A DNA stretch of 51,582 nucleotides, taken from positions 1-51,582 of the IMG/VR virus record IMGVR_UViG_3300027917_000059. One strand, 5' to 3'. Below, piece after piece: positions 38,003 to 47,006 of this stretch. A program made the position numbers and the translations under genes. The notes beneath the pieces were generated by a model. That model saw nothing but the letters and a program-made list of their open reading frames with translations, searched no databases and was not told where the DNA came from. The stretch comes from a virus. How positions within the stretch are numbered: position 1 is the first letter of the stretch; each line of letters starts with the position of its first letter.

Positions 38003-39516
38003 TGGCTATATCTATAACTTGGGCAGATCATGTAATACATGTTCCACAGTCTTATTTAAATTTAGTAAGTGGTACAATTTACGAACTTGATACCGAACAG
38101 TTTAGATTAGATCTGAAGGCATTAGAAGCAAGTGTTTATGGAATGCCTAATTTAAAAACACATTTACATAATACCACTGTAACAGTTGCTGGAACTACTT
38201 ATGCAAGATCAATAACTATTTTGCCACCATATTCAGTAGAATTTGAAGATGGACAATATACAGTAATTCTTGTTGGATCTAATAATAATATATTTGATGT
38301 AGCAAATGGAATACTTGTACAAAATCAAGTGCAAATTATTCCTACAAATGCGGCTGGACTTATTGTACATAATGTTGGGTCTGGTGTTACAGCTCAAGAC
38401 AAACTTGATATCGCAGATGCAGTATGGGACGAGGAAACTTCTGGACATACTTCACTAGATACTTTTGGTGATAAAAACCAGAATAAGGTTCCAAGTGAAA
38501 ATATTACTGATTATAAAGATAATCTAACTGCTAGTGGAATATCGGATTCAGTTTGGGAAGAAGCGATAGCAGATCACACTACGGCAGGAACATTTGGCAA
38601 TGAAGTAGCAAAAGTTAGTGATTTATCTACAATTGTAGATACTAATGCTATTGCAACAGCAATATGGACTAGTTTGACTAATGATTATTTAATTCCAGGC
38701 ACACTTGGATATGATATTGCTAAGAAAGTAGATTTAGATTTTATAAATACTCAACATAATTATACAATTAGTGGAGCAGGAGATATAACTATAAATCTTG
38801 GAGGAATAGAATCAGGAGATTATACAGATACTCAAACACACGATGAAACTTATTTAGTATTACAGGAAACAAGTACAGGAAATAGTTATGATTTTACATT
38901 TAGAGTTAACGATGCAGAAGAGTTGCCTAGATTTTTCCAATTTCAAGGACGTTACGAGGGTAATCCTTCACACATAGTAGATGTAGAAGCATATAAGCAT
39001 GAGACAGGTACTTTCGAATTTATAGATGATCAAAATGGTGAGCACATTCTTGAGCATTCAACGACAGATGTATTTAAAGAATTTATTCTGACTGGAGATC
39101 ACATAAATCCGACTACTAAAGAAGTAATTATTAGGATTACACACGAAGCTCCTGGAAGTGTACTACATTATCTATATATTGATAAGATAAATATAATAAC
39201 ATCAGATATTGCTTTATCACTTACAGAAGCAGGTATAGCGGCAGCCGTATGGAACAGCGAAATAGCAGATTATACCGTTTCAGGCATATTTGGTAGTGAA
39301 TTAACTGGAAATATTGATTATGTCGCAGCAAAAGTCGATATTAATAATACAATACTACAATTTATAAGTGATCTTGAAAGTGGTAGACAGGTACTTATTG
39401 GTAATCAATTAATATGCTATAAGCCAGATAATGTAACTGAATTAATAAGATTTAATTTATATGATGCAGGCGGAAGCCCAACAACAGACAATGTTTATAG
39501 AAGAGATAGAACATAA
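38002..39516 (+). CDS. Repeat-containing structural protein (504 aa)
   Basis: MAISITWADHVIHVPQSYLN... The first ~130 residues are a beta domain. Then a short motif repeats four times: AVWDEETSGHTSLDTFG, VWEEAIADHTTAGTFGNEVA, IWTSLTNDYLIPGTLGYDIA, VWNSEIADYTVSGIFGSEL (~140-430). Between repeats 3 and 4 is a carbohydrate-binding-like beta sandwich (DFTFRVNDAEELPRFFQFQG, then YLYIDKINII). Probably a tail or baseplate appendage protein. Confidence 0.65.
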   Translation: MAISITWADHVIHVPQSYLNLVSGTIYELDTEQFRLDLKALEASVYGMPNLKTHLHNTTVTVAGTTYARSITILPPYSVEFEDGQYTVILVGSNNNIFDVANGILVQNQVQIIPTNAAGLIVHNVGSGVTAQDKLDIADAVWDEETSGHTSLDTFGDKNQNKVPSENITDYKDNLTASGISDSVWEEAIADHTTAGTFGNEVAKVSDLSTIVDTNAIATAIWTSLTNDYLIPGTLGYDIAKKVDLDFINTQHNYTISGAGDITINLGGIESGDYTDTQTHDETYLVLQETSTGNSYDFTFRVNDAEELPRFFQFQGRYEGNPSHIVDVEAYKHETGTFEFIDDQNGEHILEHSTTDVFKEFILTGDHINPTTKEVIIRITHEAPGSVLHYLYIDKINIITSDIALSLTEAGIAAAVWNSEIADYTVSGIFGSELTGNIDYVAAKVDINNTILQFISDLESGRQVLIGNQLICYKPDNVTELIRFNLYDAGGSPTTDNVYRRDRT

Positions 39517-39668
39517 TGGTAGGAGTTAAATTAACACACGGCGTTGGCAAGAATATACTTACTTGGGGGTTAGGCTCTATAGGCAAAGTAGTCTACCAAG
39601 CCATAAGAGAACTTATACGCATGACTTCTAAAATAACTAAACGAATCTCAATGATTTCAAATAACTAA
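39516..39668 (+). CDS. Small basic protein (50 aa)
   Basis: MVGVKLTHGVGKNILTWGLG..., basic with Met/Ile/Lys-rich helices. Joined to both neighbours as TAATG, so translational coupling supports it. Function unknown. Confidence 0.6.
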   Translation: MVGVKLTHGVGKNILTWGLGSIGKVVYQAIRELIRMTSKITKRISMISNN

Positions 39669-39826
39669 TGGAACTAGTAAGATTTAATTCGGTAATAACT
39701 AAAAACGTGGAGCATAGTTCAGAAGTAAAAGTTGGAACTATCAAGCAAAATAGTTATATAACGAACTCAATAGAGAAAACTTCTCTAATACAAAAAATTA
39801 AATATTTAATATCGAAGGTATTTTAA
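39668..39826 (+). CDS. Small hypothetical protein (52 aa)
   Basis: MELVRFNSVITKNVEHSSEV..., Lys/Ser/Asn-rich. The ATG overlaps the previous stop (TAATG) and the TAA is 1 bp before the next ATG. Function unknown. Confidence 0.55.
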   Translation: MELVRFNSVITKNVEHSSEVKVGTIKQNSYITNSIEKTSLIQKIKYLISKVF

Positions 39827-39827
39827 A

Positions 39828-40115
39828 ATGGGAAAAATATATGTAGGACAAACAGCACTTCGTTTTGAATTAACTACAGATGTAGATGTAAATGGGGCAA
39901 CATGTTATGTCAAGTATAAGGATCCTGATGGTGATATAGCAACATGGTCTGGAATTATATCTGATGCAGACACTGGAGTATTTTACTATGATGTACAGGA
40001 AGGAGATCTACATACTGCAGGAGACTGGGTAATGTGGGCATATGTGGTATTTCCAGATCTAACATTTGCTCCTGGTGAACCAAATACCATTCAAGTATAC
40101 GAGGAGGGTAAATAA
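39828..40115 (+). CDS. Small Ig-like structural protein (95 aa)
   Basis: MGKIYVGQTALRFELTTDVD... then CYVKYKDPDGDIATWSG and GVFYYDVQEGDL, WVMWAYVVFPD. This is the strand pattern of single-domain beta-sandwich proteins often found beside phage neck and tail genes. Structural role inferred from context. Confidence 0.6.
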   Translation: MGKIYVGQTALRFELTTDVDVNGATCYVKYKDPDGDIATWSGIISDADTGVFYYDVQEGDLHTAGDWVMWAYVVFPDLTFAPGEPNTIQVYEEGK

Positions 40116-40609
40116 TGGGAGATACAGTATTTACAGTAACAAATGACGAAACTATACCTAGTGCAGATCGTCCATATGTGTATCGCTTGAGAAGATTTTT
40201 ACAGGATCAGGATATTTTAAATACTCTAGATCAAGTACAAGAGTCTACTAATGTTGACTTATATTTTGCTCTTCAGGATTGTCTAGATGAAATAAATATT
40301 ACTCCTCCAGTAACTACTCACTCATCTTTTTCAGATGTACCCTGGAGCATACTTAAGCTTGGTGGTGTACTTAATATTCTAGTGTCTCAAGGTATTTTAT
40401 CAGCACGAAATCAATTAACATATAACGACACGGGCGGCATTCAGGTTTCTGATCTTGATAAGTATGGCCGATATGTAAACTGGTTTAATGTACTTATAAA
40501 TAAATACTTGAGAGCATTATCAAGTTGGAAATTAACTAAGAACGTAGACGATGCTTACGGCACTGATGGAGGCATACCATCTGAATATGCTGATATAGGT
40601 GATTCATAA
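40115..40609 (+). CDS. Neck/head-tail connector-type protein (164 aa)
   Basis: MGDTVFTVTNDETIPSADRP... is helical after residue 20 (RLRRFLQDQDILNTLDQVQE; PWSILKLGGVLNILVSQGIL) with a short C-terminal tail. Small helical proteins between capsid and sheath genes are often connector or adaptor subunits; no direct motif supports it here. Confidence 0.5.
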   Translation: MGDTVFTVTNDETIPSADRPYVYRLRRFLQDQDILNTLDQVQESTNVDLYFALQDCLDEINITPPVTTHSSFSDVPWSILKLGGVLNILVSQGILSARNQLTYNDTGGIQVSDLDKYGRYVNWFNVLINKYLRALSSWKLTKNVDDAYGTDGGIPSEYADIGDS

Positions 40610-41697
40610 TGTTAATTTTAGATTACTTGCAGGTATCTACATATGATGGACAGAGTTTGTATTTGACCTGGGATTTTTTACCAGATACAGATCTAATTTC
40701 AGACTATAGTGTGAATATTTATCGATCAGAATCTCCTGTAGATGATATTACTCAGTATGAAACTATAGCTTCTGGTCTTAGTGCCAGTCTATATGCATAT
40801 CAGGACACAGGAGTACAGCAACTTCTAGACCTTGGAAGACCTTGGTTTTACAAGCTCGGAATATATGAAACTACCATTACTGGAATAATTAGTTATCAAC
40901 CAGATCCGGCATCTTACTTGAAAGATGATGTTCCGGATAGAGTATTTCGTGAGATAGTAAGAAGAAAGAATATTAATTTACAGAACACTCGATTTTCTGG
41001 AAGAGACTTCAAGATATTCAAGAAACGCACTTGGGGAACTCATTGTCCCGTCTGCTGGGATATAACTCTACAACGTTCTACTGATTCAAGCTGTACTACA
41101 TGTATGGGCACGGGTTGGATCAATGGTTACTATGATGCAATTGAAGTAAGAGGCATGAAAAATACAAGTCCTAAATTAAGTCAAATAAATATGTTTGGTG
41201 AATGGAAGCCTAGCGATAGTTTGTTATATATGCTTGGATATCCACCACTCAAGCCACGTGATATTGTAGCGGATGATAATAATCATCTTTGGACAGTAGT
41301 ACAAGTTCGATCTGTTGAAAGACTCGGACACATAGTTGAACAAATAGTACAAATAGCTTCAATAGCACAAGATGATTTATTATATAAGTATCTATTAGCT
41401 GCTGACCTTGAACTTAGTGGAACACAAATTATTTTATCTGATACTCCAGCTATTTATTATTCAACTAAATTATTCGTAGCGGACACTTCGAGTGGAGACG
41501 ATACATATACTCTACCAAGGGCATCTATTTGGAAAGATCGATCTATAACATTTAAGGCTGATGATTTACTTGGGGGAAATGTAATTATTTATCCTACAAT
41601 GCCCTCTACTATAGATACATACGATAGTTATATAATAAATAATCCATATGGATCAGTAACATTACAATCAGACGGTTTAAATTGGTGGGTAATATAA
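40609..41697 (+). CDS. Neck-type protein with FN3 and zinc-finger domains (362 aa)
   Basis: Residues ~1-100 look like a fibronectin-III domain (LYLTWDFLPDTDLISDYSVN; RPWFYKLGIYE). Residues ~145-170 hold CPVCWD...CTTCMGTG, a DnaJ-like zinc finger. Next is a beta domain (YYDAIEVRGMKNTSPKLSQ), then a C-terminal beta region (TYTLPRASIWKDRSITFKAD) like small fibre tips. A structural role at the head-tail join or baseplate is inferred from context. Confidence 0.6.
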   Translation: MLILDYLQVSTYDGQSLYLTWDFLPDTDLISDYSVNIYRSESPVDDITQYETIASGLSASLYAYQDTGVQQLLDLGRPWFYKLGIYETTITGIISYQPDPASYLKDDVPDRVFREIVRRKNINLQNTRFSGRDFKIFKKRTWGTHCPVCWDITLQRSTDSSCTTCMGTGWINGYYDAIEVRGMKNTSPKLSQINMFGEWKPSDSLLYMLGYPPLKPRDIVADDNNHLWTVVQVRSVERLGHIVEQIVQIASIAQDDLLYKYLLAADLELSGTQIILSDTPAIYYSTKLFVADTSSGDDTYTLPRASIWKDRSITFKADDLLGGNVIIYPTMPSTIDTYDSYIINNPYGSVTLQSDGLNWWVI

Positions 41698-42410
41698 TGA
41701 AGCAACTTTTATTTATTATTTTATTTTTTTTAATATCAATGACGGCATTTGGACAGCAATATTCTTCTGAGCCAGGACAGCGACTTGTAGGCCTTAAAGG
41801 AGGTAAATATCCTTTGACTCTAGAAGGAATGCAAAGAGCAATAAATAGTCTTGACAGCGGTATAGTATATATAGCATACCCCGGTTTAACTGATACCGCC
41901 GGCCTTGGCACAATACCAGAAGGGGTTAAACTTGATGGGTGGTTAAATGGCGAACGCATGGTAAGTGATGGAATTTACCCTCCAGTACTTAAAATTGGTG
42001 ATGATAATACGTATGTCGAAACCGATATTGTTAATTCTAAGATATCTTTAAATGCAGACACTGTTTCTATAAATGGTAACAAAACAGATGTGGGCATTAA
42101 AACCTACAAGGCAATACTACGACAAAATGGAACAAACCAGCCCACGGCAACTGTGTTAGAGAATACTACTGGCTATAGTATTACATGGATTCGTGGCGGC
42201 ACGGGACAATACTTTACGATGGGAATACCTAATTTTTATTATTGTGGGATACGTACTTTTAGCTCTGCTTATCCACTAACTTATCAGGATGGCTTATATA
42301 ATGTGTTTGTTGAAATAAAGTTTTATGGTCCAACTCCCACTGACAACTCAGTTACTTTTATTACATCACATGGTGATATCCATATGGAAACTTATAATTA
42401 TATAGAATAA
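41697..42410 (+). CDS. Signal-peptide-bearing protein in the tail operon (237 aa)
   Basis: Starts MKQLLFIILFFLISMTAFGQ, a clear signal peptide with an FG-QQ cleavage site, at an ATG joined to the previous stop (TAATG). The mature part is beta-rich (SKISLNADTVSINGNKTDVG) and resembles the ends of phage fibre-like proteins (WIRGGTGQYFTMGIPNFYY). Export is unexpected among virion genes: it may be displayed on the infected cell, or the signal may be inherited from a captured host gene. Confidence 0.6.
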   Translation: MKQLLFIILFFLISMTAFGQQYSSEPGQRLVGLKGGKYPLTLEGMQRAINSLDSGIVYIAYPGLTDTAGLGTIPEGVKLDGWLNGERMVSDGIYPPVLKIGDDNTYVETDIVNSKISLNADTVSINGNKTDVGIKTYKAILRQNGTNQPTATVLENTTGYSITWIRGGTGQYFTMGIPNFYYCGIRTFSSAYPLTYQDGLYNVFVEIKFYGPTPTDNSVTFITSHGDIHMETYNYIE

Positions 42411-42429
42411 TAAATTATTAAGGAGAAAA

Positions 42430-43269
42430 ATGGCAGTAGAAATATTATTAAAAAACGTAAGTGATGTTCATCCAGATCCAAATATAGATAGGACATCATC
42501 ACTTAAACGAGGAGATTTAGTTTTTGCAAAAGACATTCCTCATGATGGTTGGAATGAGTACGAGACACTTCCTGAATTTACGCGGGTAGTAGTTTCAGAT
42601 GACACTGTTTCTGGAATTAATCAGTATATTCAACCTTGGTTTTTAGAAGCAGATTTTGAGAATTTAAATTACAACACAGAAAGTGGAATTTACACAATAC
42701 GAATGTTTTCTAATACTCCGGGAGCCGGACAGCTTGGTGCAATAGCTCCTGTAGATATTTTACACCATCTAGAAAATTGGAATTTAACAATTTCTGGATA
42801 TTCACAAAATGAGATTATATTTGAAGCTGATGTTACTAAAATAGCAATATCAAGAAATTTTTGGAATGGTATTACTACTGGCCTGGTAGTTACTCCAGTA
42901 AGCTTTGATACAGAAAATAAAATACATACTTTGAAGGTAAGTTATTCAGGGTATGCCCCACAAAAACAACGAACTGAGGCTAGAGCTTTGCTTGAATTTG
43001 CTTTGACAGATAGGGGAGCAACAATTGGGCAAGAGAGTATTTACGGACAGCTAATGGAAATTACATTGCCCAGTTCAACTATTATTAATGAATGTAAGAG
43101 TAGAATTTATAGTGGGGTACATAGAGTAGTATTTGCAAGACGGTATTATATAAATACTGGCGGCATGAATGGTATAGAGGCATATATGCAAAATAATAAT
43201 GGTGATCCTATGACTGTTACAAAAGCACAACTACAAACATACGTAAATGATAGGCTGGATGAATTTTAA
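42430..43269 (+). CDS. Hypothetical structural protein (279 aa)
   Basis: MAVEILLKNVSDVHPDPNID... with SD AAGGAG. The first part reads like the small loading domain RGDLVFAKDIPHDGWNEYET. The middle has beta strands; the C-terminus contains YSGVHRVVFARRYYIN and helices. Probably a tail or baseplate component by context. Confidence 0.55.
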   Translation: MAVEILLKNVSDVHPDPNIDRTSSLKRGDLVFAKDIPHDGWNEYETLPEFTRVVVSDDTVSGINQYIQPWFLEADFENLNYNTESGIYTIRMFSNTPGAGQLGAIAPVDILHHLENWNLTISGYSQNEIIFEADVTKIAISRNFWNGITTGLVVTPVSFDTENKIHTLKVSYSGYAPQKQRTEARALLEFALTDRGATIGQESIYGQLMEITLPSSTIINECKSRIYSGVHRVVFARRYYINTGGMNGIEAYMQNNNGDPMTVTKAQLQTYVNDRLDEF

Positions 43270-43901
43270 TGTATACTTATAACAGAGAAGCATTTTTTAA
43301 ATGCTATAGAGTGCAGTTTGGAAATCTAACAGTAAGGAAGGTAAAAGGTATAGAGTTTTTGTTAAGCAAGTTAGAGAAATCTACAAGAATTGATACAAAT
43401 CCAAAACGGGCCTATACTTTGGCAACTGTAAAATGGGAAACCGCGGACACATTTGAACCAATTACTGAGTATGGTTCTAAAAAATACTTGAAGAGTAAAA
43501 AATACTGGCCATATATAGGTAGAGGCTATGTACAGTTAACTTGGCTATATAATTATAGAAATTTTGGTAAGGCAATAGGAGTAGATTTGGTAAACATTCC
43601 TGGACTAGCCAATGATTCGGAAGTGGCCTGGAAAGTACTTGAAATAGGAATGACAGATGACTATGAAACACAGGGATTAGAAAAATCACTTGACCCAAAT
43701 TTTACATCTAAAACCCTCGAGGATTATTTTGATAATGGTAAATGTGATTATAAGTATGCAAGAAAAATTATTAATCCTAGAGATTATGCTAGCTATGAAC
43801 CTATAGCTGAAATGGCCAGAAAATTTCACAATTGTTTAGTAAGAAGTATTATAACAGAAGAGGATATACCAAATCCTCGTGGATTGGATACAAAATTATG
43901 A
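43269..43901 (+). CDS. GH19-like lysozyme/endolysin (210 aa)
   Basis: Residues ~45-130 carry the GH19 (chitinase-type) pattern: ATVKWETADTFEPITEYG with the catalytic Glu57, YIGRGYVQLTWLYNYRNFG (82-100), and a following VNIPGLANDSEVAW. Such phage enzymes cleave peptidoglycan. No signal peptide. The following gene encodes a membrane protein, so it may be the lysis endolysin, although the tail operon also allows a tail lysozyme. ATG joined to the previous stop. Confidence 0.8.
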   Translation: MYTYNREAFFKCYRVQFGNLTVRKVKGIEFLLSKLEKSTRIDTNPKRAYTLATVKWETADTFEPITEYGSKKYLKSKKYWPYIGRGYVQLTWLYNYRNFGKAIGVDLVNIPGLANDSEVAWKVLEIGMTDDYETQGLEKSLDPNFTSKTLEDYFDNGKCDYKYARKIINPRDYASYEPIAEMARKFHNCLVRSIITEEDIPNPRGLDTKL

Positions 43902-44644
43902 AGTTATTCGATAAAATTTTAAATAGTACTTTAATATTAATTTTAGCAGGAAGTTTATCTTGGTTTGCCATTTTTGAACACGATAAATTTAATGTGCCTG
44001 TGTATGAAGTTCCTGAAGAAGTTGTAGAGAAACCAGAATCTATTGATTGGGCTCCATTAATTCCGGGTGCGTCTAGTATCGCAGTATTTTTAGCACGCTA
44101 TTTTCTTATTGAACGAAAAAAGAAAAAAGCTAAATTAAAACTGCCATTAACCGATCACCTTATATTTGACACTATTGAAGATATGATCGAAAATGAATTA
44201 AAACATAGAAACTTTGGTTCTGAAGGAAGGACAGAAGCTATGAGGACGTTAATATCAATACAACTTGAAACTTATGGAGAATTTCTAAAGGAGTTTATTT
44301 TAATAAACACCAAATTTGATAGTAGTGCTGACTTTAGAAAGAAGCTACGGTCATGCATTTTTGATATGGTAAATAAAACTGAAAAACGTTGGCAAGAAAG
44401 ACAACTACCGCAGAAATTAATAGATAAATATAGTGCTCTATATAAGCAACGGATAGAGCTATTATTATCTGATGTTTTGGTGGCATCAACAATTTCGAAT
44501 GTAGAAAATAATGAAGCTCTAGAGACTTTTTTAAATGATGCCAGAATTATTATTCGTACGGGATTACAAGAGGATGTAATGGTAGCTCTTCGCGCTTTAA
44601 ATGGTGAATTGTCTGGATTAACATTTAATGGGAAGAAACTATAA
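43898..44644 (+). CDS. Two-TM membrane protein beside the lysozyme (248 aa)
   Basis: Start MKLFDKILNSTLILILAGSL overlaps the lysozyme stop as ATGA. Transmembrane helices at ~9-26 and ~55-72 (PGASSIAVFLARYFLI), with a Glu/Pro-rich loop between them, then a ~170-residue cytoplasmic helical domain (RKKKKAKLKLPLTDHLIFDT). Holin-like by position, but longer than usual holins. The large soluble domain might regulate lysis or interact with the PAS protein that follows. Confidence 0.6.
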   Translation: MKLFDKILNSTLILILAGSLSWFAIFEHDKFNVPVYEVPEEVVEKPESIDWAPLIPGASSIAVFLARYFLIERKKKKAKLKLPLTDHLIFDTIEDMIENELKHRNFGSEGRTEAMRTLISIQLETYGEFLKEFILINTKFDSSADFRKKLRSCIFDMVNKTEKRWQERQLPQKLIDKYSALYKQRIELLLSDVLVASTISNVENNEALETFLNDARIIIRTGLQEDVMVALRALNGELSGLTFNGKKL

Positions 44645-45795
44645 TGAATATTAGTAAAACTAAACAGGAACACAAATTTCAAGAACAACTGTTACAAAAT
44701 TTTGAGTTTTATAAGATAGCATTTGAATTAGCTAAAGACGCTAAAGTAGTTTTGGAGGACTGTGTTATAATAAGATTTAATCCTGCGACTATGGAAATGT
44801 TTGAATGTGATGATCCTCACTCCCTGTTCATGCACAGATTAACTGAGTTTTTACCAGAAGAAATAGCGGATAATGGGTGGCTTAAGGAGAAATGTGAAGG
44901 TAGTGTAATGATTGAAACAGAACTCAAAACTTGTAAAGATAATTGGGTTCCAGTTACAATTAATTTTGACAACATTTCTAGTAATGGAAAACAACGAACT
45001 ATAGCTACAATTCATGATATCACTGATCGAATAAAAGTTAGACGAGAGTTAGAGGATGCAAATGAATTTATGTTCACAGTGATGCAAAATTTACCAATAG
45101 GAGTATCTGTAAAACGGTTTTCAGATAAGCAGGCTAAATATATGAATAAACATTTTCCAGAGATTATGGGGTGGCCGGCAGAGATATGTCAAAATTTTAA
45201 TAACTACTTTGAAAAAGCATTTCCTTATACCGATTCAAAAAAATTAAAAGAAATGGTAATAAATTCTGTTTCGACTAATAACATATCTCATTGGGGAAAT
45301 GTTAAAATAGAGGATTCTGAAGGCCGAGAACGTTTCTTAGATATGACAATGTTTGCCATAAAGGACCAGGATCTTATGATTACTTTGGTACGAAATGTAA
45401 CACAAGAATTAAAAGATAGAAAATGGTTAAAAGTAAAAAGTGAGGCGGTGAAAGCACTTCCAAATCCTGTTGTTATTACTGATTCAGAGGGAAGAATACT
45501 TTGGATAAATAGTTCATTTACTAAAATTTATGGATATGAGCTCGGAGAAATAACAGGTGAAACTCCGCGAGTATTAAAATCTGGAAAGCACGAAAACAAA
45601 TTTTACAAAGAAATGTGGGACATTATAAAGGCTGGAAAAACCTGGTCAGGAAAAGTAATAAATAAAAGAAAAGATAAAACTTTAATAGAAGATATTCAAG
45701 TGATTATGCCTATACGTGCAACTGGCCAAGAAATCACACATTTTGTGGCTATTAAAAACTTAACTGAAGAAGAACTTGACTATTTCGCAAAATAA
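44644..45795 (+). CDS. Triple-PAS domain protein without an output domain (383 aa)
   Basis: Three PAS/PAC units: ~25-130 (VIIRFNPATMEMFECDDPHS; TIATIHDITDR), ~140-255 (FMFTVMQNLPIGVSVKRFSD; MITLVRNVTQELKDR), ~262-378 (LPNPVVITDSEGRILWINSS; FTKIYGYELGEITGETPRVL; GKVINKRKDKTLIEDIQVIM). Linkers are short signalling helices. No kinase, cyclase, GGDEF or DNA-binding domain follows. PAS domains bind small ligands, haem or flavin, and mediate dimerisation. Coupled by TAATG to the membrane protein gene, it could sense host state for lysis timing. This is inference. Confidence 0.85.
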   Translation: MNISKTKQEHKFQEQLLQNFEFYKIAFELAKDAKVVLEDCVIIRFNPATMEMFECDDPHSLFMHRLTEFLPEEIADNGWLKEKCEGSVMIETELKTCKDNWVPVTINFDNISSNGKQRTIATIHDITDRIKVRRELEDANEFMFTVMQNLPIGVSVKRFSDKQAKYMNKHFPEIMGWPAEICQNFNNYFEKAFPYTDSKKLKEMVINSVSTNNISHWGNVKIEDSEGRERFLDMTMFAIKDQDLMITLVRNVTQELKDRKWLKVKSEAVKALPNPVVITDSEGRILWINSSFTKIYGYELGEITGETPRVLKSGKHENKFYKEMWDIIKAGKTWSGKVINKRKDKTLIEDIQVIMPIRATGQEITHFVAIKNLTEEELDYFAK

Positions 45796-45814
45796 CAATA
45801 TATTCTAATAAACC

Positions 45815-46000
45815 ATGAGAATAGCGTATCGTCTAGAGAGAGCAATAAAACCAAGCGAAGATCTCAGAGCAGATCAACAAATAATTGATTTTATTCGAAA
45901 ATCTCTTAAAAATAGAAATAGCGGCAAAAACATGGAAATAGATTTAGGAGTAATTCCTATACCAATTAAGGACTTTCTATTTAATAGATTAAAAATATGA
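45815..46000 (+). CDS. Small hypothetical protein (61 aa)
   Basis: MRIAYRLERAIKPSEDLRAD..., basic and helical; its stop overlaps the next ATG (ATGA). No SD. Function unknown. Confidence 0.5.
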   Translation: MRIAYRLERAIKPSEDLRADQQIIDFIRKSLKNRNSGKNMEIDLGVIPIPIKDFLFNRLKI

Positions 46001-46986
46001 CTTTTTTCAACCCCTATAATAACTTAAACTTGTGGATAAAACACACATTTATAAGTTTTGCTCAGGGGTACTTTTCGTTAGATAGTAAGTTCACGTGGAG
46101 TTTAGATCCACAGGCAACTAAGATCATTATAGCAGATAAATTTGCAGTTGATCTGGGAGTTATAGACAAAAGGCCTGCCATCATTTTATCTCGTGGTGGG
46201 TATGGTTGGACAAATACTTATAGAGGCCAGAATGGTATAAATGCAGCACTAGCTGATAAAAAAGTTGATACTTTAATGCCTGCACCGTCTGGCGACAGAG
46301 ATTTAGATTTTGTGTTTACTGATATTTTAAGGGGATCAGTAACATACAATGTTCTTTCAAAGAATGGAATTGAGGCCGAAGATATAGCACATAGACTATT
46401 TACAGCTCTTAGTGGCTATAAAAAAGAGTTTCAAAAATATGGCGTACATGAAACTAGCAATTTAACTATTGGTGATGAGCGTATAGTTAGGGCTACTTCA
46501 GAAATAGAGGCTGTAGGAATAACAGTAAGTTTAGCTTTCTCAGCACAGAAAACTATTGAGAAGGCAGGTAAATTAAATAATGTAGCAGTGGTTGCTACTA
46601 TACCAAAAGAAACTACTACTGGAACTACAACGACTGAAGTAGTTATGTATGAAACTATAGATTATACAATCACCAATAATGGTACTACAGTTGAATTTGT
46701 TACTGCACCAGCAGATGATACGATTCAAATAGATGTTGCATTTGTCAACGCCATTGATTTAAAATCTGTCACATCGACACTAGTAGGAGATCTTGATGGA
46801 GAAAATACTACCTATATTATTCCAAGTGGCGCTGTGTATGGATACTATACTTTAAATACTGCAATAATTGTGAGTGGTACTTATACAATATCTGGTTTAA
46901 CAGATTATGTATATGAAACAACTTCTGGTTTGACACAGACTGATACTGTGGCCGATCCAGATTCATTCATAGTCATTGTTGAGTAA
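45997..46986 (+). CDS. Tail/neck structural protein (329 aa)
   Basis: Residues ~1-185 resemble tail-completion or terminator-like proteins: KRPAIILSRGGYGW, DILRGSVTYNVLSKNGIEAE, HRLFTALSGYKKEFQKYGVH. The rest (~200-329) is Thr-rich beta (PKETTTGTTTTEVVMYETID), with Ig-like character. Position just before the sheath gene fits a tail terminator or neck subunit. Confidence 0.6.
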   Translation: MTFFNPYNNLNLWIKHTFISFAQGYFSLDSKFTWSLDPQATKIIIADKFAVDLGVIDKRPAIILSRGGYGWTNTYRGQNGINAALADKKVDTLMPAPSGDRDLDFVFTDILRGSVTYNVLSKNGIEAEDIAHRLFTALSGYKKEFQKYGVHETSNLTIGDERIVRATSEIEAVGITVSLAFSAQKTIEKAGKLNNVAVVATIPKETTTGTTTTEVVMYETIDYTITNNGTTVEFVTAPADDTIQIDVAFVNAIDLKSVTSTLVGDLDGENTTYIIPSGAVYGYYTLNTAIIVSGTYTISGLTDYVYETTSGLTQTDTVADPDSFIVIVE

Positions 46987-47006
46987 TTCAATCCCAAAAG
47001 GAGAAT

